Shown piece by piece: positions 17,333 through 24,417 of a DNA stretch of 64,000 bases; position 1 is the first letter of the stretch, and the number at the start of each line of letters is the position of its first letter. The notes under the pieces are model-generated. The model was not told where the DNA came from. It did no database searches and worked only from the letters and a program-made list of their open reading frames with translations. Source of the DNA: Massilia sp. R2A-15 (GTDB lineage: Bacteria; Pseudomonadota; Gammaproteobacteria; Burkholderiales; Burkholderiaceae_D); the NCBI RefSeq assembly GCF_030704305.1, contig NZ_CP131935.1, positions 3,224,001 through 3,288,000 of the forward strand, given 5' to 3'. The translations under genes were made by a program, and so were the position numbers.

Positions 17333-18447
17333 TATTTAAGCTGCCCGACAGATGCCGCCGCCCCAGTAGCCGTCGGCAAGATCAGACTGATCACGCGGTT
17401 GAAACGCGACAATCCGGAAGCGTCGATAAACACCACGTCGCGCGCATCGAGTTCGAAGTTGTCGGCCAGCGCCAGCGCCACTGGTGAGGCGGCGTCCAGC
17501 AGGTACACCTGCGGATCGGTCGCGCCAGCGTTGCGGATCACATACACCTGGCGTGCCGCCGCACTCAATTGATTGATGCCGCCTGCTTCGCCCAGCGCTT
17601 CGGCCAGGGTCAGCTTGCCGTTATTCATCGGCAGTGCCTTCGGCGCATTGACCTCGCCCAGCACATACACCTTGTTCTCGTCGCGGCTGCGCACGCGCAC
17701 CAGGTCGCCGCTGTGCAGCATCACGCTCGACGGATCCACGCCGCGGCGCACCAGCAGCGGCAGATTGATCGGGTATTGCACGCCGCCGCGGGTGACGACG
17801 ATATTGCTCTGGTCCGAGGTGGCAATGAAGCCGCCGGCGCGGGTGACCGCTTCAAGCAAGGTCATCGGCACATCGTCGATGGCCTGGTTGCCGGGGTTTT
17901 TGACTTCGCCGTCGATATAAATCTTCTTGCTGCGGAACGCGAGCACGCGCAGCGTGATGTCGGGCTTCTTGATCGACTTGATCAGCTTCTCGGCAAGCAG
18001 ATTGCGCGCTTCCAGCTCGGTCAGCCCGGCAAGCTTGATGGCGCCGATGTACGGAAACTGCACCATGCCGCCCTGATCGACGACGAAGGCGGCAGGCGAT
18101 TGCGCACCCGAACTGCTCAGCGCCTGGGCGCCGGTTGCCGCAATGTTGAGCTCAGGATGGTCCCAGACAAGAATGGACAGCAGATCACCGTTGCCAATCA
18201 CGTAAGGGCGCGCAGGCCCGGCCAGCGACTCGATTGGAGGCAATGGCAGTTGCGCCTTGGCCGCCTTTTGCGACTGCAGCAGGGACGGAGTAATCGGCAG
18301 GATCGTGGGGGTGGGCTGCTGGGCGGCCTCCGGCGCCACTTTCGCATTGAGGCGCATGCCCGGTTCGAGATTTGCGCAAGCGGCAAGGATGAGGGGTAAT
18401 GCAAAGGCGCCGATACGGCACAGGCGCCGGGAAGTGAAACAGTACAT
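17332..18447 (-). CDS. wza: Outer-membrane polysaccharide export lipoprotein Wza
   Basis: A 371-aa outer-membrane exporter. Residues 1-23 form a lipoprotein signal with lipobox LAAC. A Pro/Ala-rich linker, a Poly_export (PES) domain from about residue 80 (YVIGNGDLLSILVWDHPEL), and two SLBB-type domains (IYIDGEVKNPG, VYVLGEVNAP) follow. The C-terminal segment should form the outer-membrane helix. ATG 18447 has GAGAG upstream. It is the first gene of the minus-strand assembly operon, and its promoter should lie in 18448-19016. Slightly shorter than enterobacterial Wza (about 379 aa). Confidence 0.94.
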   Translation of the reverse strand: MYCFTSRRLCRIGAFALPLILAACANLEPGMRLNAKVAPEAAQQPTPTILPITPSLLQSQKAAKAQLPLPPIESLAGPARPYVIGNGDLLSILVWDHPELNIAATGAQALSSSGAQSPAAFVVDQGGMVQFPYIGAIKLAGLTELEARNLLAEKLIKSIKKPDITLRVLAFRSKKIYIDGEVKNPGNQAIDDVPMTLLEAVTRAGGFIATSDQSNIVVTRGGVQYPINLPLLVRRGVDPSSVMLHSGDLVRVRSRDENKVYVLGEVNAPKALPMNNGKLTLAEALGEAGGINQLSAAARQVYVIRNAGATDPQVYLLDAASPVALALADNFELDARDVVFIDASGLSRFNRVISLILPTATGAAASVGQLK

Positions 18448-19016
18448 TGATGCTCTCTAAATCAGTCCGGCCAAACATTGCAACCTGCTGGTTTTGGGCA
18501 GCTGCAACAGCGTGTTCAATTGGGAAGTGGCAACCTTCGGGATAAATACGTTGGTAGCCATTCAATTTTCCATTCTACAACATGCAGTTCCTTCCAGTCA
18601 CAAATTTGGTAGCTATTTGTAGGATTAATCCCACGAACATCGCAATAACTTTTAAAACGGTCACGGGCAAGTGCGGACAAGTGGCCGCTAACTGGCTCGT
18701 AAAAAACCTTTTCGTGCAATAGTTGCCGTACAGAAAAGTTACCTATGGTCAACAATCGAAACCGGGTGCCATTGTGCCAGATTACGAAGGCGCAATCCTC
18801 ACGCAATGTAACTTTGAAGAAAGATCGTACCGGAATGCGACACTGCCGAAATGGCGATGCGCCACGTGCCGGCCCGCAGCCGTAGATGCCGTTATGTTAA
18901 GAATCTGGGGCGCCGCACCAACGGTATAGGGTCCGCCCTGCAGCTCAGCCAGTCCCCCGCCGATTTTGGCGGTACCAGCGAAGGCTGGCCCCACCGGGCT
19001 TCCCAGCGGCGGGAGA
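18448..19016. other. Intergenic region between rfbD and wza
   Basis: A 569-bp stretch that is more AT-rich than its surroundings. An open minus-strand frame at 18516-18806 (96 codons, TTG start, no ribosome binding site) does not look like a gene. No clear sigma-70 or sigma-54 box was found by eye. It must hold the promoter and leader of wza, and perhaps the end of the rfb transcript. Confidence 0.5.
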
Positions 19017-19889
19017 TCAGCCCTGGCAGAGCGCCAGCGCGTGTTGCCAGTGCGGCATATGGAGATTCAGCGAACGCAGGCGCTCGCCGGACAATTCCGA
19101 ATTGCGCGGACGCTTCGCCGGCAACGGATATTCCTCCGTGCGGATCGCCGTCACCCGCGGCTTCCTGGCGATCGAAGCGTGCCTGACGATCTCCTCGGTG
19201 AAGCCGTGCCACGAGGTCCGGCCCGACGCAGTCAGGTGGTAGATGCCGCCCAGCTCCCCCGCCATCGCCTCGACCACGCCGGACCTGGCATCCAGCCTGG
19301 CCACCAGCTGCGCGGTGGTGTCGGCGACCGTGCGGCACCAGGTCGGCGAACCGAACTGGTCGGCGACGATGCGCAGCTCGTCGCGCTCGCCCGCCAGGCG
19401 CATCACGGTGAGCAGGAAATTCTTGCCGCGCATGCCGTACACCCAGCTGGTGCGCAGGATCAGGTGCGGCACGCCGGCGGCCTGGATCGCCTGTTCGCCG
19501 GCCAGCTTGGTGGCGCCATACGCATTGATCGGGCACGTCGCATCGGTCTCGACATAGGCTGTTTCCTTGGTTCCGTCGAAGACGTAATCGGTGCTGTAGT
19601 GGATGATTCCCGCGCCCAGCTTTTTGGCTTCGTCGGCCATCACCGCCGGCGCCTCGCCGTTGATGCGCAGGGCCAGCGCCGGCTCGCTTTCGGCCCGGTC
19701 CACCGCGGTGTAGGCGGCCGGGTTGACGATCAGGTGCGGCCGCACCGCGCGAATCACCTCGCGCACCTGGCGCAGGTCGGACAGGTCCATCTGGCTGCGG
19801 TCGACGGCGACGACCTCGCCCAGCGCCTGCAGGCTGCGTTCGAGCTCATAGCCGACCTGGCCGTTCTTGCCGGTGAGGAGGATCTTCAC
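19017..19889 (-). CDS. rfbD: dTDP-4-dehydrorhamnose reductase
   Basis: A 290-aa short-chain dehydrogenase catalysing the last step of dTDP-L-rhamnose synthesis. The NAD(P)-binding loop GKNGQVGYEL is at the start. STDYVFDG and the catalytic YGATK (Tyr-x3-Lys) lie in the middle, and the C-terminus RPRNSELSGERL is typical of the family. It follows rfbA by 8 nt in the order rfbB-rfbA-rfbD. The 3,5-epimerase gene rfbC is not seen anywhere in the window. Confidence 0.95.
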   Translation of the reverse strand: MKILLTGKNGQVGYELERSLQALGEVVAVDRSQMDLSDLRQVREVIRAVRPHLIVNPAAYTAVDRAESEPALALRINGEAPAVMADEAKKLGAGIIHYSTDYVFDGTKETAYVETDATCPINAYGATKLAGEQAIQAAGVPHLILRTSWVYGMRGKNFLLTVMRLAGERDELRIVADQFGSPTWCRTVADTTAQLVARLDARSGVVEAMAGELGGIYHLTASGRTSWHGFTEEIVRHASIARKPRVTAIRTEEYPLPAKRPRNSELSGERLRSLNLHMPHWQHALALCQG

Positions 19890-19896
19890 GTGCGCC

Positions 19897-20793
19897 TCAA
19901 AAGATCCGCTCGTTCAGCAGGCGCAACAGGTATTCGCCGTAGCCGCTCTTGTGCAGGCGCTGCGCCAGCGCGCGGAGCTGGCCGGCGTCGATATACCCTT
20001 TCCGGTACGCGATCTCTTCCGGGCAGGCCACTTTCAGCCCCTGGCGGTGTTCGATCGTCGCGATGAACTGGCTCGCCTCGAGCAGGGAATCGTGGGTGCC
20101 GGTGTCGAGCCAGGCCATGCCCCGCCCCATCACCTCGACGTTGAGCTGGCCGCGCTCCATGTAGGCGCGGTTGACGTCGGTAATCTCCAGTTCGCCGCGC
20201 GCCGATGGCGTGATCGCGGCGGCGATGTCGGCCACTTGGCCGTCGTAGAAGTACAGGCCGGTGACGGCGTAATGCGATTTCGGCGCCGCCGGCTTTTCCT
20301 CGATGCTCACCGCGCTCCCCGCCGCGTCGAACTCGACCACCCCGTAGCGCTGCGGATTGTGCACGTGGTAGGCAAACACCGTCGATCCCGCCGCCTGGCT
20401 TGACGCGGCCTGCAAGCGCGCCTCGAGCTCATGGCCGTAGAAGATGTTGTCGCCCAGGATCAGCGCCGATGGCCCGCCGCCGAGGAAATCGCGGCCGATC
20501 AGGAAGGCCTGCGCCAGGCCCTCCGGCGCCGCCTGCACCGCATAGCGCAGGCGAAGGCCCCACTGGCTGCCGTCGCCCAGCAGCTCCTCGAAACGCGGCG
20601 TGTCGCGCGGCGTGGAAATGATCAGGATGTCCTGGATGCCGGCGAGCATGAGCGTGGTCAGCGGATAGTAGATCATCGGCTTGTCGTACACCGGCAGCAA
20701 CTGCTTCGACACGGCGAACGTCACCGGATACAGGTGCGTGCCCGATCCGCCGGCCAGGATGATGCCCTTGCGGGCGGGCGCGGACGCGGTCAT
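19897..20793 (-). CDS. rfbA: Glucose-1-phosphate thymidylyltransferase with altered signature
   Basis: A 298-aa nucleotidyltransferase making dTDP-glucose. Nearly all signature stretches are present ([65 protein letters not shown]). However, the phosphate-binding loop reads GGSGTHLYP where the family has GGSGTRLYP; the codon is CAC instead of CGC. Start ATG 20793 overlaps the rfbB stop (ATGA). The reading frame stays open upstream only because of high GC content and overlaps rfbB. Confidence 0.94.
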   Translation of the reverse strand: MTASAPARKGIILAGGSGTHLYPVTFAVSKQLLPVYDKPMIYYPLTTLMLAGIQDILIISTPRDTPRFEELLGDGSQWGLRLRYAVQAAPEGLAQAFLIGRDFLGGGPSALILGDNIFYGHELEARLQAASSQAAGSTVFAYHVHNPQRYGVVEFDAAGSAVSIEEKPAAPKSHYAVTGLYFYDGQVADIAAAITPSARGELEITDVNRAYMERGQLNVEVMGRGMAWLDTGTHDSLLEASQFIATIEHRQGLKVACPEEIAYRKGYIDAGQLRALAQRLHKSGYGEYLLRLLNERIF

Positions 20794-21818
20794 TGCTTCT
20801 CCCCCGCCATGACGTCGTGCAGCCACTGCGGGTTGGCCAGGTACCACTCGACGGTGGCGCGCAGCCCTGCCTCGAAACTGTGCGCCGGCTTCCAGCCCAG
20901 TTCGCGCGCGATCTTGCCCGCGTCCACCGCGTAGCGCCGGTCGTGTCCGGCCCGGTCTGCGACGTGGGTGACCAACGCGCGATGGCTGCCGCGCGGGTTC
21001 GGGTCGAGTTCGTCGAGCAGGTCGCACAGCGCATGCACCACGGCGAGGTTGGTTTTCTCGTTCCAGCCGCCGACGTTGTAGACCTCCCCTGCCCGGCCGC
21101 CGGCCAGCACCGTACGCAGCGCGGCGCAATGGTCGGCCACATACAGCCAGTCGCGCACCTGGGCGCCGTCGCCATACACCGGCACCGGCTGGCCGGCGCG
21201 GCAGCGGGTAATCGCCAGCGGGATCAGCTTTTCGGGAAACTGCAGCGGGCCGTAATTGTTCGAGCAGGCGCTGGTCAGCACCGGCAAGCCGTAGGTCTGA
21301 AAGTAGGAGCGCACCAGGTGGTCGGCGGCGGCCTTCGAGGCCGAATACGGGCTGTTCGGCGCGTAGCGCGAGGTTTCCGTGAACGGCGCATCGGCAGGGC
21401 CGAGCGAACCGTACACTTCGTCGGTGGACACATGCAGGAAGCGAAACGCGGCGCGGTCCGAAGGCGGCATGTCCAGCCAGTAGGCGCGCGCCGATTCGAG
21501 CAGGCAGAAGGTGCCGCCGACGTTGGTGTCGATGAACGCGGCCGGTCCGCTGATCGAGCGGTCCACGTGCGTTTCGGCGGCGAAGTGGACGATGGCGCGC
21601 GGCCGGTACTGCGCCAGCAGCGCGGCCAGGCGCGCGCTGTCGCCGATGTCGGCCCGGACGAAGATATGGCGCGGATCATGGTCGAGGCTGGCGAGGTTGG
21701 CCAGGTTGCCGGCGTAGGTGAGCTTGTCGACATTGACGACCGCTTCATCGCTTTGCGCCAGCCACTCCAGGATGAAATTGGATCCGATAAAACCGGCACC
21801 ACCAGTAACTAAGATCAT
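20790..21818 (-). CDS. rfbB: dTDP-glucose 4,6-dehydratase
   Basis: A 342-aa extended SDR enzyme, first committed step to dTDP-4-keto-6-deoxyglucose. The NAD-binding [11 protein letters not shown] is at residues 5-15; VSTDEVYGS holds the catalytic Thr-Asp-Glu; [12 protein letters not shown] holds Tyr-x3-Lys; [16 protein letters not shown] and the C-terminal [12 protein letters not shown] are signatures. It is the first gene of the rfb run. The IS110 element begins 128 bp upstream of its start, so an IS-borne or truncated promoter region is possible. Confidence 0.96.
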   Translation of the reverse strand: MILVTGGAGFIGSNFILEWLAQSDEAVVNVDKLTYAGNLANLASLDHDPRHIFVRADIGDSARLAALLAQYRPRAIVHFAAETHVDRSISGPAAFIDTNVGGTFCLLESARAYWLDMPPSDRAAFRFLHVSTDEVYGSLGPADAPFTETSRYAPNSPYSASKAAADHLVRSYFQTYGLPVLTSACSNNYGPLQFPEKLIPLAITRCRAGQPVPVYGDGAQVRDWLYVADHCAALRTVLAGGRAGEVYNVGGWNEKTNLAVVHALCDLLDELDPNPRGSHRALVTHVADRAGHDRRYAVDAGKIARELGWKPAHSFEAGLRATVEWYLANPQWLHDVMAGEKQ

Positions 21819-21952
21819 GAATTCGGGTCGGAAGAGTCGAAAATGCGAACGTGATCGAATGTTACACGATGTGCAATCGCGCTATCGCTGCGATGGCGAA
21901 ATGCGAACCGGCAAACACTGGCGCTGCCCGAATCAGGTCGTACCTTATACGC

Positions 21953-22140
21953 TGTGGAACACGTTATGATTTCTGAGGACGCTTGGAAAACGAAGGGCAT
22001 GTAGGCTGAGTCGTACCCGAGGCTTCGAGCCTGTTGACGCAGATAAGCCGCATGTCCTTCCCTTTATCGCAGAGTGCGAACAGTATCTGAGGCTGCGAGC
22101 CTGTGTTCTTAAGGATGCACGAGATAAAGTCCTAGCGAAA
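21953..22140 (+). ncRNA. Predicted IS110 bridge RNA (target and donor guide RNA)
   Basis: Two similar internal-loop hairpins follow each other. Hairpin 1: outer stem aagggcatg (21993-22001) with catgtcctt (22051-22059), inner stem ggct/agcc, cap aggct-tcg-agcct. Its left loop strand holds gtcgtacc (22010-22017), identical to the target at 21937-21944. Its right strand holds cgcag (22038-22042), complementary to CTGCG at 23153-23157. Hairpin 2: stem ctttatc (22062-22068) with gataaag (22123-22129), inner stem gtgc/gcac, cap aggct-gcg-agcct. Its left strand holds acagtatct (22080-22088), identical to the right end of the element plus core (23146-23154). Its right strand holds taag (22110-22113), complementary to core plus left end CTTA. 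This is the target-loop then donor-loop plan known for IS621. The 5' end is inferred from a junction promoter. Confidence 0.78.
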
Positions 22141-22165
22141 TCACCAGCGGATGGGGGAGGCTGCC

Positions 22166-23140
22166 ATGGAAGTAGTCGGAATCGATATCGCAAAGCGTAA
22201 ATTTGACTTGGCTTGGCTGTCGGGAAAAACGGGCAAGATTCGTAACAAGGCATTTGAAAATTCGCCCGTTGGCTTTCAGGCGCTTTGCGATTGGCTCGTC
22301 GAGCAGGGTATTTCGGCGAATGAGTGTCGCGTGGTGATGGAAGCGACCAGCCAGTATTACGAAGCTCTGGCGCATGCCATGTTTGACGCTGGATATTTGG
22401 TCAGCGTCGTCAATCCTTTGCAAATTAAAGCTTTTGGCCAATCTGAGATGCGCAGACAAAAGACTGACCGAGCTGATGCCGAGTTGATCGCCCGATTTGG
22501 CGAGCAATCCAAGAAGTTGGTCCTCTGGGAGCCTCCCGCGACGGAAGTGCGGGAGTTGCAGCGCCTCATCGCGCGCCTGGAAGCGGTTCAAGGCATGCAT
22601 GTGCAGGAGCAGAATCGGCGTCACGAAGCGGCGGGCCAAGCGTTGGAATCGGTCGATCGCATATTGCTGACTTTGAAGGAAGAGGAAGCATTATTGACGC
22701 AAAAAATCCGCGATCATATCGACCGCCACCCCGGACTGCGGAATCAACAGGAACTCCTACGCAGTATTCCCGGGGTGGGGGAACGGGTTAGCAGTTATTT
22801 TCTTGCGTGGCTTCCTGTAGACCGCTTTGATAATATCCGCCAGATGGTGGCGTTCGTAGGACTATCACCGGAACATAATCAGTCCGGCGATTCGGTGCAC
22901 GGCAAATCACACTTGTGCAAGCTAGGACATGGACGACTACGCAAAATATTGTACTGCCCGGCGATGACCGCGATTCGGTTCAATCCAGCTGCCCAAGCGC
23001 TCTACGCGCGACTTCGAGCTGCAGGCAAAGGGGGTAAAGTCGCGTTGGTCGCAGTCATGCGCAAGCTGATCCATTGGATGATGGCGGTACTGAAGAGTAA
23101 CGCACGCTTCGATCCAAAAATGGCGCTTGCAAAAAATTAG
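22166..23140 (+). CDS. IS110-family transposase (DEDD plus serine recombinase)
   Basis: A 324-aa recombinase. The N-terminal RuvC-like domain has D7 (GIDIAKRKFD), E59 (VVMEATSQYYE), and D101 and D104 (KTDRADAELI), the DEDD set. A coiled-coil region (140-190) leads to the Transposase_20 domain with the helix-hairpin-helix LLRSIPGVGE (198-206) and the nucleophile region LSPEHNQSGDSVHGKS; the serine is probably S240. ATG 22166 is preceded by GGGGGAGG at five bases; an ATG five codons upstream overlaps that ribosome binding site. Family members excise as circles and insert under guidance of an RNA. The gene looks intact, so the element may be active. Confidence 0.93.
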   Translation: MEVVGIDIAKRKFDLAWLSGKTGKIRNKAFENSPVGFQALCDWLVEQGISANECRVVMEATSQYYEALAHAMFDAGYLVSVVNPLQIKAFGQSEMRRQKTDRADAELIARFGEQSKKLVLWEPPATEVRELQRLIARLEAVQGMHVQEQNRRHEAAGQALESVDRILLTLKEEEALLTQKIRDHIDRHPGLRNQQELLRSIPGVGERVSSYFLAWLPVDRFDNIRQMVAFVGLSPEHNQSGDSVHGKSHLCKLGHGRLRKILYCPAMTAIRFNPAAQALYARLRAAGKGGKVALVAVMRKLIHWMMAVLKSNARFDPKMALAKN

Positions 23141-23152
23141 GGACCACAGTAT

Positions 23153-23210
23153 CTGCGCAGGCAGGTACCCATACTGAGCGTGCATGCGTTTCCCTTGCAC
23201 GCGTACGACG
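23153..23210. repeat. Right part of the IS-interrupted REP-like palindrome
   Basis: Together with 21937-21945 this is one REP-like unit. The left arm continues as CTgcgcaggcaggtacccatactgag. The normal right arm is mostly missing, and only gcgtacgacg (23201-23210) remains after a spacer with its own small hairpin (cgtgca/tgcacg). The unit was therefore already eroded or belongs to a shorter subtype. Confidence 0.7.
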
Positions 23211-23307
23211 TTTCTTGAGCTGACGCGGCTGGGTGATTGTGTCGGTGTTCTTTACATCTGAAAACCGCGTATTTACTAAGCTTCTGATTCCAAAGGGAAA
23301 ACAAATT

Positions 23308-23323
23308 CGGCATAAATCTTGCT
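23308..23323 (+). promoter_or_regulatory. Putative sigma-54 promoter of the PEP-CTERM gene
   Basis: CGGCATAAATCTTGCT fits TGGCAC-N5-TTGCW with two mismatches. The essential GG (23309-23310) and GC (23321-23322) have the exact ten-base spacing. It lies about 75 bp before the start codon. Sigma-54 with the PrsK/PrsR two-component system is known to control PEP-CTERM genes in other betaproteobacteria, which supports the reading. Confidence 0.5.
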
Positions 23324-23396
23324 TTTTGCTTAACCCTGAGGCGGGCGCTTGCGTCGCGGCCAAAAATCAAGAATCGACACACCCTGGGAGAGACTC

Positions 23397-24257
23397 ATGA
23401 ACGCATTCAAACCACTGATGCAAGCCGCGGTACTGGCTGCCGCCTGCTGCGCGGCATCGGCGCAGGCAACCGTGATCAGCTATGGTAATTTTTCGAACAC
23501 TGCCGGTCTCACCATGGTGGGCAGCGCCGGCGTCGTGAACACCGGGGATGGCGCCGTAATGCGGCTGACGCCCGACCAGGGCAGCCGCAGCGGCGCGTTC
23601 TACAGCACCAACAGCCTCCAGCTCGGCAGCAACGCCACCTTCAGCACCTCGTTCCAGTTCCGCATGACCCACAGCGGCGGCACCCCGGCCGACGGTTTGG
23701 CCTTCGTGCTCGCCGCCGCCCCCACCGGCCTCGGCTCCAGCGGCCAGGGCATGGGTTACCAGGGCGTGAACCACAGCTTCGCGATCGAATTCGATACCTA
23801 CGACAACGGCTTTTACGACAGCTACAGCAACAACCACGTGGCGGTGAGCGCCAACGGCAGCTACGTTACGTCCAGCCCGGTGTTCCCGTATGGCCAGTCG
23901 TACTGCTTCGGAGCCACGCCAGGCTGCATGTCGAACGGCGACCTGTGGACCGTCAACGTCGGCTACGACGGCGCGAACCTGTCGGTGAGCCTGCTCGACC
24001 AGGCGGCCGGGACCACGTTCGTGGCGCTGCAGAACTACCAGGTGGACATTGCCTCGATCCTCGGCACCAACCAGGCGTATGCGGGCTTCACTGCCGCCAC
24101 CGGCGCGCTGAGCGAGAACCACGACATCATCCAGTGGACGTTCGCCGACACCGCGGTGGTGCCGTCGAATGTGCCGGAGCCAGGCACGGCGTGGATCGTG
24201 GGGCTGGGACTGGCGGCGCTGGCCGCGCGCAAGCGGGTCGCTGCACGCCGCTCCTGA
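23397..24257 (+). CDS. L-type lectin-domain protein with PEP-CTERM sorting signal
   Basis: A 286-aa secreted protein. Residues 1-25 form a signal peptide (LMQAAVLAAACCAASAQA). The body is a legume-lectin-like beta sandwich: FSTSFQFRMTH, DGLAFVLAAAP, GMGYQGVNHSFAIEFDTYDN, NHVAV and a late GFTAATGALSENHDIIQWTF, the usual last strands of bacterial L-type lectins. The C-terminus VPEPGTAWIVGLGLAALAARKR is a PEP-CTERM signal: PEP box, one helix, basic end. An exosortase should cleave it, but none is in the window. Start ATG 23397 has GGGAGAG; an upstream in-frame codon is not supported. Expected at the cell surface or in the matrix, possibly binding the polysaccharide made nearby. Convergent with flhA. 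Confidence 0.88.
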   Translation: MNAFKPLMQAAVLAAACCAASAQATVISYGNFSNTAGLTMVGSAGVVNTGDGAVMRLTPDQGSRSGAFYSTNSLQLGSNATFSTSFQFRMTHSGGTPADGLAFVLAAAPTGLGSSGQGMGYQGVNHSFAIEFDTYDNGFYDSYSNNHVAVSANGSYVTSSPVFPYGQSYCFGATPGCMSNGDLWTVNVGYDGANLSVSLLDQAAGTTFVALQNYQVDIASILGTNQAYAGFTAATGALSENHDIIQWTFADTAVVPSNVPEPGTAWIVGLGLAALAARKRVAARRS

Positions 24258-24274
24258 GCGCGTCCCGCAGCACC

Positions 24275-24384
24275 GGGGTCTGGTCCTGCGGACCTGACCC
24301 CATTTTGACTTGCCAAAAAAAACCGGTGCAGGGTGGCGTCGTCGCGACTCTCAACATGGGGTCAGGTCCGCAGGACCAGACCCC
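24275..24384. repeat. Perfect 28-bp inverted repeat between lectin gene and flhA
   Basis: The 28-bp word at 24275-24302 (beginning ggggtctggtcctgcgg) returns as its exact reverse complement at 24357-24384, separated by 54 bp. Each arm is itself nearly palindromic. It lies between two convergent genes, and a run of eight A (24315-24322) sits inside the loop. A bidirectional terminator or a small non-autonomous repeat are both possible. Short relatives occur at 759-780 and 28735-28762. Confidence 0.75.
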
Positions 24385-24417
24385 GACGATGCGCGCGGCG
24401 CAGCTTATTTCACCGCG

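Larger units (their letters stand above)
21946..23154 (+). mobile_element. IS110-family insertion sequence inside a REP-like palindrome
   Basis: The element is about 1.21 kb. Left junction: gtcgtacCT at 21937-21945, then tatacgctgtgg. Right junction: ccacagtat, then CT at 23153-23154, followed by gcgcaggcaggtaccc. Removing the element joins gtcgtacCT to gcgcaggcagg, which restores the left arm of the REP-like palindrome seen intact at 62531. The core dinucleotide CT is present on both sides. The ends carry a short inverted repeat (atacgctgtgg left, atactgtgg as the complement of the right end, 2-nt gap). One transposase gene fills the right part, and 220 nt of non-coding left end precede it, as in IS110 elements with a 5' RNA gene. 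Confidence 0.85.

Noticed and set aside
18516..18806. A 96-codon minus-strand frame upstream of wza
   Set aside because: Only a TTG start without ribosome binding site; composition looks like leader DNA rather than a gene.
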